64,000 nucleotides of DNA from Vibrio sp. PID17_43 (lineage in GTDB: Bacteria > Pseudomonadota > Gammaproteobacteria > Enterobacterales > Vibrionaceae): contig NZ_LIXM01000003.1 in the NCBI RefSeq assembly GCF_002608565.1, forward strand, positions 1 to 64,000, read 5' to 3'. This document shows positions 27,256-36,297 of this stretch, in pieces. The translations under genes and the position numbers were made by a program. A model generated the notes under the pieces. That model made no database searches and was not told the DNA's origin. It saw nothing but the letters and a program-made list of their open reading frames with translations. Every line of letters begins with the position of its first letter. Position 1 is the first letter of the stretch.

Positions 27256-27727
27256 TGAGATGTGGCGGTTTAAGCACTCTGTTTACACCGTCATGTCACG
27301 CTCAAATTTTTCTCATCATGTAGAACAAAACACATTATGACACGGTTTTTTCGTTAGAACTTCGTGCTGTTATCCGCCATATACAATAACCTCACTACAT
27401 CAAATTCCCATTACACATTTGTGATTAACGTCACATTTTCTCGATTTATTACTGCTTTAGTCACACTGTACTTCATAACCAAGAACATACCTCGGTCAAA
27501 ATGCTACAATTTTCTAACACATATAACCCGTTCATATACAACAGCCTGAACTTCGCTAATATCACCGAGAAAACAGCTGAATAACTAGATGTATTTAATG
27601 AATAGTATTGCCATGGATACAGTTTGCGGGTAACCTCCACTCACTGTGATTAAATACGGATGTTTAGTGAATACTTATGTCATACAACATGGCAACTATT
27701 GACTAGTAGTAACACGAGAAAAAAAAT
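27256..27727. other. Long upstream region of the YjiH carrier gene
   Basis: 472 bp without a supported gene. It contains a perfect CRP site at 27420-27435 and otherwise AT-rich sequence. A 61-codon frame (27364-27549) overlaps the CRP site and has no ribosome site, so it is rejected. Confidence 0.5.
27420..27435 (+). promoter_or_regulatory. CRP binding site upstream of yjiH-like gene
   Basis: TGTGA-TTAACG-TCACA, a perfect match to both half sites, flanked by ATT and TTT as in the 22-bp consensus. It is 290 bp upstream of the ATG at 27728, so the transcript would have a long 5' leader or the promoter lies between. Confidence 0.75.
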
Positions 27728-29092
27728 ATGCACAACAATACGAATGCTGCCGATGCACCTAAGGGCAACTTTTGGATGTTTTTCATCCCATCGCTAATTG
27801 GTCTTCTACTCTTCATGGCACCTATCTCTTATGACGGTGGCTTGACTATTCCTGTAGCGGTAATGGCGAAAGTCATTCCTGCTTTTCTTGGCGATACCCT
27901 TATCACTATCGTCACCATCATTATTGCGTTTATGGCTGTAGCATCCATTCTTTGTAAAATCTTCAAGCCAGCTGCCATTCTTCGTAGCGGTTTCCTTAAC
28001 GGCCTTTTTAACCCATCGCCACTTTGGTTATTCATTCGCCTAATTGGTGGAATTGCAGTCCTAATGACATTTTTCCAGGTAGGTCCGAAAGCGATCTGGG
28101 AAGAAAATACCGGTGGACTCGTTCTAACAGGGCTTTTACCAACGCTATTTGCGGTGTTCATCTTTGCTGGCCTGTTGTTACCATTACTGCTTAATTTTGG
28201 TCTTCTTGAATTATTTGGTGCACTGCTAAGTAAAATTATGCGCCCAGTATTTAATCTGCCGGGTCGTAGTGCGATTGATTGTATGGCTTCTTGGCTAGGC
28301 GATGGCAGTGTCGGTATCCTTCTAACGAGTAAACAGTATGAAAATAACTTCTACACTCAGCGCGAAGCTGCCGTAGTTGGTACCACATTCTCAGCGGTAT
28401 CAATTACATTTAGTTTGGTTGTTATCGCTCAGGTTCAACTGGAACATTTATTCCTACCATTCTATGGTGCAGTTTGTTTAGCTGGTGTCGTTGCCGCAAT
28501 TATTATTCCTCGCTTGCCACCTTTGAGCTTTAAGAAAGACACCTACATGGATGGCAGTCAACCTCAAAAAGATGCCGATGCAGTGCCTGCGGGTCATACA
28601 AGATTCTCTTGGGGTATGGATTTGGCGCTTAAACGAGCAGGCCAAGTTACTTCGTTCCAGTCAGTATTTAAAGAAGGCGTGCACAACGCTATCGATATGG
28701 TCTTTGGCGTACTGCCAGTCGTGATGGGTATGGGTACTGTTGCGTTAGTGATTGCTGAATACACATCTATATTTGAAATTCTAGGGCAACCATTCATTCC
28801 CTACTTAGAGCTGCTACAAATCCCTGAAGCTGCTGCAGCGTCGCAAACTATTGTTGTTGGCTTTGCTGATATGTTTATCCCTGCGATTTTAGCCGCTTCT
28901 ATCGATAACGAAATGACGCGCTTTGTGATCGCAGCGATGTCAGTAACTCAGCTTATCTACATGTCTGAAGTCGGTGCGCTATTATTAGGTAGCAAGATCC
29001 CTATCAACATCGTAGAGCTGTTTGTTATCTTTATTCTACGTACCTTGATTACGCTTCCTGTCATTGCCGGTGTCGCTCACCTCATTTTCTAA
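27728..29092 (+). CDS. YjiH family carrier with nucleoside-recognition (Gate) domains
   Basis: 454 residues, about 10-11 membrane segments. The two halves carry the Gate-type motif (SAIDCMASWLGDGSVGILLTSKQYENNFYTQREAAVVG, split around residues 178-215, and VVGFADMFIPAILAASIDNEMTRFVIAAMS near 375-405). This fold occurs in nucleoside transporters, spore proteins and YjiH. The ligand is unknown. A perfect CRP site upstream suggests it is used when preferred sugars are scarce. Followed by a terminator. Confidence 0.85.
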   Translation: MHNNTNAADAPKGNFWMFFIPSLIGLLLFMAPISYDGGLTIPVAVMAKVIPAFLGDTLITIVTIIIAFMAVASILCKIFKPAAILRSGFLNGLFNPSPLWLFIRLIGGIAVLMTFFQVGPKAIWEENTGGLVLTGLLPTLFAVFIFAGLLLPLLLNFGLLELFGALLSKIMRPVFNLPGRSAIDCMASWLGDGSVGILLTSKQYENNFYTQREAAVVGTTFSAVSITFSLVVIAQVQLEHLFLPFYGAVCLAGVVAAIIIPRLPPLSFKKDTYMDGSQPQKDADAVPAGHTRFSWGMDLALKRAGQVTSFQSVFKEGVHNAIDMVFGVLPVVMGMGTVALVIAEYTSIFEILGQPFIPYLELLQIPEAAAASQTIVVGFADMFIPAILAASIDNEMTRFVIAAMSVTQLIYMSEVGALLLGSKIPINIVELFVIFILRTLITLPVIAGVAHLIF

Positions 29093-29106
29093 AATAAATA
29101 AATTTC

Positions 29107-29137
29107 AAAGGCTCCATAATATTGGGGCCTTTTTTAT
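29107..29137 (+). terminator. Intrinsic terminator after yjiH-like gene
   Basis: AAAGGCTCC / GGGGCCTTT stem (one mismatch) with an 8-base AT loop, then T6. Confidence 0.75.
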
Positions 29138-29253
29138 AAATCCATACATAATTAAGCCCACTTTAATTAAAAACCTCTCTGAAACAGGTAGATACCGCAA
29201 AGCCTCATGGCAATCCCCCTCTGACTTGATAGATTTAAATAAATTGAAAGTAA

Positions 29254-30240
29254 ATGAAATCTAATCCATAAATTTCATTGCTGCTTATTACGGTGTCCTT
29301 ACTATCAACACAGCAAGTAATGACGATCCGCACTCAAATCCAACAGCACATTGATTCAAGCGTCCATGAAATTCTATCCAGTGTTGGGATGATCGTAGAG
29401 TCTGAGATACAAGCAAAAAAAGACCTTGCGCAATCGACCACAGAGATCATTGAAATCGAACCTGCCAATCATAACCATATCCAGGAAATGATTGAAAAAT
29501 CGACATTAAAATCCGGTTTTCTAACCATTGCTTTAGGCTATGATAAGAACGGTTTTCTACTTGAAAATGATGACTCTTGGGAAGCAGACGCAAGCTTTGA
29601 TCCACGCCCACCCTGAGAGCAAATACAATGGTGAAAAACTATCTAGCTACTTGCCTCAAGCAAACTTACAGCGAGGTTCTCAGCATATAGAGATAAACGG
29701 AAATGACTTTATGGTTGTGCTGATCCACATTCCAAGTGAAAACTGGTACGTCGGTGCCATTGTTGATGAAAACATTGCCTATGCTTCTGTGACAACACTG
29801 CGCAACAATGCCATCATCTATTCTTTAATTGCGGTATTCACGTCAATCATTGCACTTACTATTCTTATCCGTCCTTTATTGCGCCCTCTTGATGAACTCA
29901 ATAACGCACAATTCAAGCCGCTGCTTCTGGCGACGGTGATCTGACTCAACGTTTGAATACGAAAACTGACCACGAGTTTGCTGACCTCGCAAAAGGCTTT
30001 AATACCTTTATGGATAATTTGCAAAATCAAATGATCGAATCGAAGCGGATTTCTAGTCAAATTCTAAGTGCAACGCGTGTGACTGCCGAGGTGCTCAAGA
30101 TTCTGCTATTGCGATCCAAAACCAACTGCAAGAATTGGCGCAATTGAAGCCGTGCGTGCCGGTGAATCAGGTCTTAACTTCGCGGTTGTTGCGGATGAAG
30201 TTCGTACACTTACACAGCGAACGCATGATCGAAATCACTT
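29254..30240 (+). pseudogene. Wrecked methyl-accepting chemotaxis protein gene
   Basis: Begins with ATG at 29254 and reads MKSNP, then a premature TAA at 29269-29271, then continues in frame as ISLLLITVSLLSTQQ, a membrane segment followed by a dCache-like periplasmic domain. A frameshift near 29600 moves the reading to another frame (HAHPESKYNGEKLSS to LIRPLLRPLDELNN, second membrane segment and HAMP), a second shift near 29914 leads to SGDGDLTQRLNTKTDHEFADL, and after 30100 a large internal deletion joins to [10 protein letters not shown]...[17 protein letters not shown]. The C-terminus is lost. At least one nonsense, three shifts and one deletion make it non-functional. Confidence 0.88.
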
Positions 30241-30307
30241 GGATTATTGGTATTAGGCCATTTCAATGAATCGCCAAAAATCACGTGAATTTATCAAGCC
30301 AAAAAGA

Positions 30308-30343
30308 CAAAAGCCGCTTATCCATAAAGATAAGCGGCTTTTT
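30308..30343 (-). terminator. Intrinsic terminator after the TyrP-like gene
   Basis: AAAAGCCGCTTATC / GATAAGCGGCTTTTT, 14-base stem with a 6-base loop. U/A arms on both sides; the gene that ends here is on the minus strand (30372). Confidence 0.9.
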
Positions 30344-30371
30344 CAATAATTTGACTTATAACAACCAGTAA

Positions 30372-31529
30372 TTACACCGCTTGAGCAACCAATAGAAAAC
30401 AACCAAACAGGAAGATCATGCTCATGCCAACGATACCACCGCCAGCTTCATATACGTCACTACTTGCTGCTGGCATACGACGAACCTTCATTGTCATCGA
30501 TAGAGGAACAAACACCGCAAGGAAAACGAGAATGATTCCAGCATAGCTCAAGATAGCAAGGAAGTGCTCAGGAGCGAATATTGCGCCCAATAGTGGGAAA
30601 ATAAAAGTTGCTATAAATACGACTGGTTTACTGACTTTCAAAAAATCAGCATTTTGGTCGTAAAGCGCCATCGCAACACCTAAAAAAGAGGTCAGCAAAG
30701 CCAAACCAGTAAACATTGACAGAATGAACTCTAGACCACTGTACTGTTGTCCTAATACAGAAATCAACTCAGATACATTCGAAAACTGTACAAGTTCATG
30801 TGGTGGTAAGTTGCCCACGACTGCAAATAGCCATAATAAGTAGCATACGAGTGGGATTGCTGAACCTATAATAATCATATTACGTAGGTCCGTTTTACTT
30901 GCTTCTTTGTTATAAGTCACTAAAGAAGGGATCACCACCATGAAACCGAAGCTAGTAAATAAAACAGAACTGGTTTTGATCAGCGTCAACTTGTCATCAC
31001 TCACAACCTCACTTAAACCGTCAAACGACACATTTGGCGCTAGAGAAACTAGGGTAAGTACGAGTGCTGCGATCATACCGATGAACAAGCCACGGTTTAG
31101 CTTATCCACCACAGCAGTACCTGCAGAAACAATAAGACCGACCAGTACGGTAAAGACAACTTGACTGGTAATTGTCGAAACTGGAAGACCGATAGACGCC
31201 GTCACTTTTTGAACGAGATCGCCCGCGCCAATGATGTAAGCCATGAGGAGACAAACAAGTAAGGCATAAAGCAAGCCGTTAGTAATGACTTGACCACCTT
31301 TACCTAAGGTTTCACGAGCGATGGCATTCATACTCACACCACCACCGACTTTGCAGCTAGCTTCTAGTAAAAGTAAAGCAGCGTAGGTTGTTCCTGCCCA
31401 AATGACCAACATGAGAAGAGTACCCCAAAGAAGGCCGAATTGAGCAAGCACCATTGGTATAGCAAGCATACCAGCGCCAAGAGCAGTGCCTGCTATGATC
31501 AGGGAGCTGCCGACAAGTTTTAGGTTCAC
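30372..31529 (-). CDS. tyrP: Aromatic amino-acid permease, TyrP-like (HAAAP family)
   Basis: 385 residues from a GTG at 31529 that follows AGAGGT by seven bases; the open frame extends to 31577 but has no ribosome site there. Eleven membrane segments. Signatures: GTALGAGMLAIPMVLAQFG in the first segment, FTSFGFMVVIPSLVTY in the middle, and LLTSFLGVAMALYDQ, all as in TyrP of E. coli and unlike Mtr in detail. It imports tyrosine, perhaps tryptophan, with protons. The upstream region is unusually long and has a TyrR-like box 440 bp away and a hairpin (31569-31589) 40 bp before the start. Confidence 0.85.
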   Translation of the reverse strand: MNLKLVGSSLIIAGTALGAGMLAIPMVLAQFGLLWGTLLMLVIWAGTTYAALLLLEASCKVGGGVSMNAIARETLGKGGQVITNGLLYALLVCLLMAYIIGAGDLVQKVTASIGLPVSTITSQVVFTVLVGLIVSAGTAVVDKLNRGLFIGMIAALVLTLVSLAPNVSFDGLSEVVSDDKLTLIKTSSVLFTSFGFMVVIPSLVTYNKEASKTDLRNMIIIGSAIPLVCYLLWLFAVVGNLPPHELVQFSNVSELISVLGQQYSGLEFILSMFTGLALLTSFLGVAMALYDQNADFLKVSKPVVFIATFIFPLLGAIFAPEHFLAILSYAGIILVFLAVFVPLSMTMKVRRMPAASSDVYEAGGGIVGMSMIFLFGCFLLVAQAV

Positions 31530-31968
31530 GGTTAATACCTCTAAATTTAATCCGTTAGTTGTGTACATATCGCGCATTTTTTGCGCGATCTACGGAAAGA
31601 CCCAACCTTAATACCACTGGCAATCAGCGAACCAAAAGCCACAACTCATGAGGGTTCAATTCTGCATGAGCATGATTGCGTTAAGGGGATGCTTTTCCGG
31701 GCAAATTTTCGATTAACAGAATGGCTTATTTTGGGTTCGAAGCAAAATCAGCGTATCTTTTCGTCAATCCCATCTCTGCTTAATGGGTTTGGTTCGAAAG
31801 GATTGTATGGCATAAACTGGAGAATTGAAAAGAAAAAGGCCCGCCTCATAGCAATTTATTTTAACAACTCGAGTCTTTTACCGCTTACATGCTGAGGTTT
31901 TAAACTGGAATTAGGCATTTATCGCTAGATGGCGACCAAAGAGTGAAAGCGCGTGTGTCGCTTCGGCG

Positions 31969-31986
31969 TGTACAATAGAATTTACA
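31969..31986 (-). promoter_or_regulatory. TyrR-box-like site far upstream of tyrP
   Basis: TGTACA-ATAGAA-TTTACA, one mismatch from the TyrR consensus. It is 440 bp upstream of the tyrP start, further than in E. coli, where the boxes overlap the promoter. The relation is therefore inferred from the kind of gene only. Confidence 0.35.
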
Positions 31987-32241
31987 GTTTGTGTTCAGCC
32001 ATTAGAAATCCATGGCATAGCCTCGAGCAGTCAATACCGTTATTATTATTTCTGTTCCGATTGATTTCGGTTCACATACCTCTAAACGCTGATTTACGGT
32101 TCGAAAATTTAGGTAAATGAGTGTCTGAATGCTGGGCTTTATTTTCCCAGCATTTGCATCTTTCCCTGCCCCCTAACACACCAACTTTACGCAAATTCTG
32201 TTGCGGTGTATCCACTCGTTTGCGTATTGCCTGATAAACCA

Positions 32242-32409
32242 TCATAACTCTTTATCTAGCCCCCATGTGAGGATAATATCTTTAATAACGCCTTGAAAAC
32301 TCGACGTCTGCTCTTTCTCTTTATCTATGAAGTAACACGCTAACTCAAATACAACGTGACTGAACCAGTATTTGCGCTCAAATTTACCCATTTGATTCAA
32401 CAGTTGCAT
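32242..32409 (-). CDS. Possible small protein, 55 residues
   Basis: A minus-strand frame with credible protein-like content (MGKFERKYWFSHVVFELACYFIDKEKEQ, then GVIKDIILTWGLDKEL). The ATG at 32409 has AGG immediately in front, too close to be a good ribosome site, and the frame stays open upstream into the divergent arsR gene with RRITIKCTSALRR before the ATG, so it may be a fragment of a longer DNA-binding-type protein. Unrecognised. Confidence 0.3.
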   Translation of the reverse strand: MQLLNQMGKFERKYWFSHVVFELACYFIDKEKEQTSSFQGVIKDIILTWGLDKEL

Positions 32410-32469
32410 CCTGCGTAAAGCAGACGTACACTTAATCGTAATTCGACGATGAACTATTAAGGCCAGCGA

Positions 32470-32811
32470 ATGAGTGATAAATGCAACGACAAGTGCGAAG
32501 TTGCTTTTCAGACAACGCAACAACAACTCGAGAATGAACAAACTCTGGCAGCACAAGCGAAAGCTTTATCCCATCCAGCACGTTTGCGTATTCTGCATAT
32601 CCTGCACACTCTCGATACCATGGGCGGTTGCTTGAACAGTGATTTGGTTTCTGAACTGGGTCTTGCACAATCTACGGTTTCAGAGCACTTGCGTATTCTT
32701 AAGCAAGCAGGCTTTATCAGCGCGGAACCAAACCCACCTAAAGTCTGTTACCGCATTCAACGCGACGCCTTTGAACAGTTCAATCTAGGATTTTCTAAGT
32801 TATTTGATTAA
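32470..32811 (+). CDS. arsR: ArsR family transcriptional regulator
   Basis: 113 residues. Winged-helix ArsR/SmtB fold: [36 protein letters not shown] as recognition helix and a beta wing ([13 protein letters not shown]). The N-terminal CNDKC, together with Cys in the GGCLNSD helix, could bind arsenite, though the classical ELCVC pair of E. coli ArsR is not present. It lies 85 bp before acr3 and very likely represses it and itself. Confidence 0.88.
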   Translation: MSDKCNDKCEVAFQTTQQQLENEQTLAAQAKALSHPARLRILHILHTLDTMGGCLNSDLVSELGLAQSTVSEHLRILKQAGFISAEPNPPKVCYRIQRDAFEQFNLGFSKLFD

Positions 32812-32896
32812 TTGCCTTTGCACGCTGATAAGGTGTGTAGAGATAAACTGTACCTTTAATCATCGCCTTTCGACGATAAACGAACAAGAGAACACT

Positions 32897-33952
32897 ATGA
32901 CGACCCACGTTTTAAACAGTGCCAACAACAAAATGAGCTTCTTGGACCGTTACCTAACGGTTTGGATTTTTGTAGCAATGGCAATCGGTGTAGGTATTGG
33001 CGCAGCATTCCCTCAAGTTGCTGAGTGGAACGAGTCAATGTCAGTAGGCAGCACAAACGTGCCACTAGCAATTGGTTTGATTTTGATGATGTACCCGCCG
33101 CTAGCAAAGGTGAACTATAACTTGCTAGGCACAGTGACTAAAGATAAAAAAGCGATCACGCTGTCTTTGGTCATGAACTGGATTGTCGGCCCTATTTTGA
33201 TGTTCATCCTTGCATTGATTTTCCTAGGTGATCATCCGGGTTACATGGTCGGTATCATTCTCATCGGTCTTGCTCGCTGTATTGCAATGGTGCTTGTATG
33301 GAACGATATCGGTGGCGGTAACAAAGAATACGGCGCAGCACTAGTTGCACTCAACAGTGCCTTCCAAATCGTGACTTACAGTGCCATGGCATGGTTGTTC
33401 ATCACTGTCTTTCCGCCAGTCTTTGGTTACGACGGTTTCGTGGTGGATATCTCAATGATGGACATTGCGGAAAGCGTACTAATTTACCTTGGTATCCCAT
33501 TCCTAGCGGGCTTTTTAAGCCGCAAATGGCTAGTCGCTGCGAAAGGTGAGCAGTGGTACAACGAGGTGTTCATCCCACGTATTTCACCCATAACGCTTAT
33601 CGCCCTGCTCGCGACTATCGTGCTGATGTTCAGCTTGAAAGGCGAAATGATTTTGGAGCTGCCAATGGATGTGTTCCGAGTAGCCATTCCACTGGCTGTC
33701 TACTTCGTGTTGATGTTCTTTGTGAGCTTCTTCGTTGGTAAGAAAATGGGCATCGATTACGACAAGAATGCGTCGATTGCTTTCACGGCCACAGGCAACA
33801 ACTTTGAGCTTGCGATTGCGGTTTCTATCGCGGTATTTGGCCTGAATTCAGACCAAGCCTTTGTTGGTGTGATTGGTCCACTGATCGAAGTGCCAGTATT
33901 GATTGCCTTGGTAAACATAGCACTCAGACTGAAGCAAAAATACTATAAATAG
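32897..33952 (+). CDS. acr3: Arsenite efflux transporter, ACR3 family
   Basis: 351 residues from the ATG at 32897 with AAGAG upstream; an in-frame start at 32804 would overlap arsR and has no support. Ten membrane segments of the BART superfamily. ACR3 marks: [29 protein letters not shown] with the essential Cys, and [20 protein letters not shown]. It extrudes As(III) using proton motive force. No arsenate reductase gene is adjacent; the araC-type gene next to it is dead. Confidence 0.93.
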   Translation: MTTHVLNSANNKMSFLDRYLTVWIFVAMAIGVGIGAAFPQVAEWNESMSVGSTNVPLAIGLILMMYPPLAKVNYNLLGTVTKDKKAITLSLVMNWIVGPILMFILALIFLGDHPGYMVGIILIGLARCIAMVLVWNDIGGGNKEYGAALVALNSAFQIVTYSAMAWLFITVFPPVFGYDGFVVDISMMDIAESVLIYLGIPFLAGFLSRKWLVAAKGEQWYNEVFIPRISPITLIALLATIVLMFSLKGEMILELPMDVFRVAIPLAVYFVLMFFVSFFVGKKMGIDYDKNASIAFTATGNNFELAIAVSIAVFGLNSDQAFVGVIGPLIEVPVLIALVNIALRLKQKYYK

Positions 33953-33999
33953 CCGAGTGTTATGACGATTGAAAGTGCATGTTGTATAGACGGCATGCA

Positions 34000-34310
34000 C
34001 TAATTAGACACAACCGTTTTGACATAATCACTCGGCATTAGGCCGAACTTGCCTTTAAACCGTTGGCTAAAGCGAACTTCTGCCAACACTTCTCGTTATT
34101 GAGTACCTTCTTGCTTAAGCTTACGAATCATAGTCGCACGGCTCATAGCAAAACGCTCCGCTACAGCCTCCAGCTGTGTTCTTCTCCAGGAGAATGAGCC
34201 AGATAACGACTTAACTTTTGGCTAAATGTCGTATTCGAGCCCGCAAATAGATGATGCAATACACCGCACTCAGCAAGCGGTTGGTACCATTACATTCAAC
34301 AAATTAGTGC
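34000..34310 (-). pseudogene. Remnant of an AraC-family regulator gene
   Basis: Minus-strand pieces of an AraC-type protein in two frames. One frame gives LHHLFAGSNTTFSQKLSRYL; after a shift another gives LEAVAERFAMSRATMIRKLKQEGTQ followed by TAA (a Tyr codon in functional relatives), then REVLAEVR; then a deletion joins directly to FSQRFKGKFGLMPSDYVKTVV and a natural stop. The first helix-turn-helix is partly kept, the second is cut. Not functional. Confidence 0.8.
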
Positions 34311-34351
34311 TGATAAACCTCTAATTGGGCTTATTGCGTTCATTCTAATGA

Positions 34352-35377
34352 CTATAACTTCTCGACCACACACACCGGCGAGCCCATCTCGTATGTATGT
34401 CCAGTTGGGATCAATTCACCTGTATCTGGGTTTCGACGGAAACTCATGAGATTATTGGAGTGCTGATTAGCAACCAGCATCCACCGCCCATCGCGCGATA
34501 GAATCAAATCTCTCGGAAAAACGCCGCCACATTCATAAATCGCGAGCCTGTTAGGCACTTCATCTGAGACATCAAACACCACGATTTTATTTTGCGCTCG
34601 GCACGATACGTACAGGAACTTATCGTCGCTAGAGAGACGAATGGCGGCAGCCGCCTCTTGGCTTACTTCATCCATCATCAGCTTAGTTTGATTCACTAAA
34701 CGCCACAGCCCTTCATGCTTGATGAGCTTAACCAAGGTCTCTGACAGCTCACAAACAACATAAGCCACCGTTTCATGGCGATTGAACACCAAGTGACGCG
34801 GTCCAGAACCCGCTGGCATTTCCACACTTTGAGCTAAAGAGAAAGCCTGTTGATTCCTGTCATAGTCGTATAAATGTACACGGTCACTACCCAAGTCAAC
34901 AACAGCAAGTTGGCTTAAGTACTTTAAAAACGTTACCTGATGAGCATGGGGAGAGGTTTGACGTTCTTTGTTAGGTCCATAGCCTGGGATAAGTAAATCA
35001 GCGATAGGGGCTAACGGTTTGCCCTGATCATCAAGCGAGTAAACGACAACATTCCCTGAACCGTAATTCGCCACGGCAAGCAACTGATTAAAACAATCTA
35101 CGTGGCAAGGGTAATCGCCATCAATAGGGACGGTGTACTCCTTCTCCGCCTTTGAAAAGGTCAGCGCAGCTCCCTGCTTTCTATCGACTTCGCTAAAGGT
35201 GTAAAGACCGTGTTGGGTCAATGTAAGGTAAGACGGATTTCGTAACACCAATCCATCATCAAGCCTTATAATTTCACCTGTTTGAGCATTGAGCCCGACA
35301 CGGGCAATACCTAAACTCTGGCTCGGTGCATCGGTATAGGTTCCAACATAAAATTGCAAATAATCATTGACTGGCAT
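34352..35377 (-). CDS. Lactonase family protein (6-phosphogluconolactonase, Pgl/YbhE-like beta-propeller)
   Basis: 341 residues from the ATG at 35377, after which the family starts as usual (LQFYVGTYTD). A longer frame to 35473 gives Cys/Trp-rich sequence unlike the family. Seven-bladed beta-propeller: HVDCFNQLLAVANYGSGNVVVY, SPHAHQVTF, GPRHLVFNRHETVAYV and PRDLILSRDGRWMLVANQHSNNLMSFRR are matching blades. The YbhE class hydrolyses 6-phosphogluconolactone in the pentose phosphate pathway. No zwf or gnd is nearby, so the precise substrate remains open. Confidence 0.85.
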   Translation of the reverse strand: MPVNDYLQFYVGTYTDAPSQSLGIARVGLNAQTGEIIRLDDGLVLRNPSYLTLTQHGLYTFSEVDRKQGAALTFSKAEKEYTVPIDGDYPCHVDCFNQLLAVANYGSGNVVVYSLDDQGKPLAPIADLLIPGYGPNKERQTSPHAHQVTFLKYLSQLAVVDLGSDRVHLYDYDRNQQAFSLAQSVEMPAGSGPRHLVFNRHETVAYVVCELSETLVKLIKHEGLWRLVNQTKLMMDEVSQEAAAAIRLSSDDKFLYVSCRAQNKIVVFDVSDEVPNRLAIYECGGVFPRDLILSRDGRWMLVANQHSNNLMSFRRNPDTGELIPTGHTYEMGSPVCVVEKL

Positions 35378-35517
35378 AATGACTTCATTGGTTTGGAATT
35401 GTTCTAGATACCTTGCCGTCCGAGTCGCCAAACAGCAATCTATTCTTGCAGTCCAATTGCATCTTTGATGCACACATCACCCTTGGTTGTTTTTTGCTCT
35501 AAATTAACGTTTGGATT

Positions 35518-36102
35518 CTACCCCGGCAACACATTGCTGACTTTGAACCACCCTGCGATGCTAAATCTTGTCCTGTTGCAAGTGAGTACCTCATGGGGAT
35601 GTTGCTCAGAAAAAAACAACAATAACCGCCCTGCTTTAGGCAAAATTCGCTGTAATTCACGCTCTCTCTGATCATAAATAACCAGTTCACCTCCATCAGC
35701 AGGCTGCCAATTGTCATTTAAGTAGAGCACGGTAGATACCCTCCTGTAATTCAGCTTCTGGAAGCTATCTAGGTGTTTCTTATAGAAGCAACCAGGTCGA
35801 TATTTTGCAAAGTGTGCTTCGTAATCGTCCAATCCCAAATAGAGTTTCTGATTCATCACCTTTTTAACTTGTTTCATCCGGGTAAGAAATCGTTGTACTG
35901 GCTCACCGAGCTCACTTGAAAGCCAACAAATGTCGTCACTTCTAATATTACGTTCAAGCATTTTCTTATCGTGGTGCCCGACATGCGCTTCTTCCCAGCG
36001 GTGAGGCAAACAAAACCTTAAGTGTTCAACCTGATCCGGTGTCAGAAAATCATCCCATACATAGTAACCTTTAGATAAAAGCGAACTAATGAGCTGCTGC
36101 AT
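35518..36102 (-). CDS. 2-oxoglutarate/Fe(II)-dependent oxygenase, prolyl-4-hydroxylase type
   Basis: 194 residues. Iron ligands are visible as His-x-Asp in KKHLDSFQ (about residue 115) and the distal His in HPHEVL with the 2OG-binding Arg in RTRFSIAGWF. The core strands RVSTVLYLNDNWQPADGGELVIYD are typical of P4Hc/SM-20-like proteins. Substrate not known; Vibrio proteins of this group may hydroxylate ribosomal or other proteins. The gene is alone, with an AGGAG-like site before its ATG, and ends 140 bp from the lactonase start in the same direction. Confidence 0.86.
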   Translation of the reverse strand: MQQLISSLLSKGYYVWDDFLTPDQVEHLRFCLPHRWEEAHVGHHDKKMLERNIRSDDICWLSSELGEPVQRFLTRMKQVKKVMNQKLYLGLDDYEAHFAKYRPGCFYKKHLDSFQKLNYRRVSTVLYLNDNWQPADGGELVIYDQRERELQRILPKAGRLLLFFSEQHPHEVLTCNRTRFSIAGWFKVSNVLPG

Positions 36103-36297
36103 ATTTTCTCCTCAATATGAACCATTGAAAAATCGATACTGCAATGACAAGCCTTAGTATAGACAAGCGTAGCTAGAGCCCTAAAAACCTTTACGTTGAC
36201 CAAAGGAATCTTAGCGTCATAAAGCCGCTCAATTTACCGAGTAAAACGATGGTGGTTATGTCAAAATGCACAATCTCAACTGACAAGTCGGAAAGTA

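Larger units (their letters stand above)
31530..32469. other. Long mostly gene-free stretch between tyrP and arsR
   Basis: About 940 bp. It contains an 8-bp perfect hairpin ATCGCGCA/TGCGCGAT (31569-31589) just before tyrP, a TyrR-like box (31969-31986), a 9-bp hairpin AATGCTGGG/CCCAGCATT (32129-32154), the repeated motif GGTTCGAA (31733 and 31791 areas), and a possible small minus-strand gene (32242-32409). A 104-codon plus-strand frame (31581-31895) has no recognisable protein. A minus-strand frame near 31853 begins MRRAFFFSILQF, Phe-rich like a leader peptide, but lacks a ribosome site and attenuator. Confidence 0.4.

Noticed and set aside
31801..31860. Phe-rich leader peptide for tyrP
   Set aside because: MRRAFFFSILQF looks suggestive, but there is no ribosome site and no terminator/antiterminator pair downstream.
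31581..31895. 104-codon plus-strand frame
   Set aside because: No ribosome site, no recognisable composition, and it runs through the tyrP leader hairpin and motif-rich non-coding DNA.
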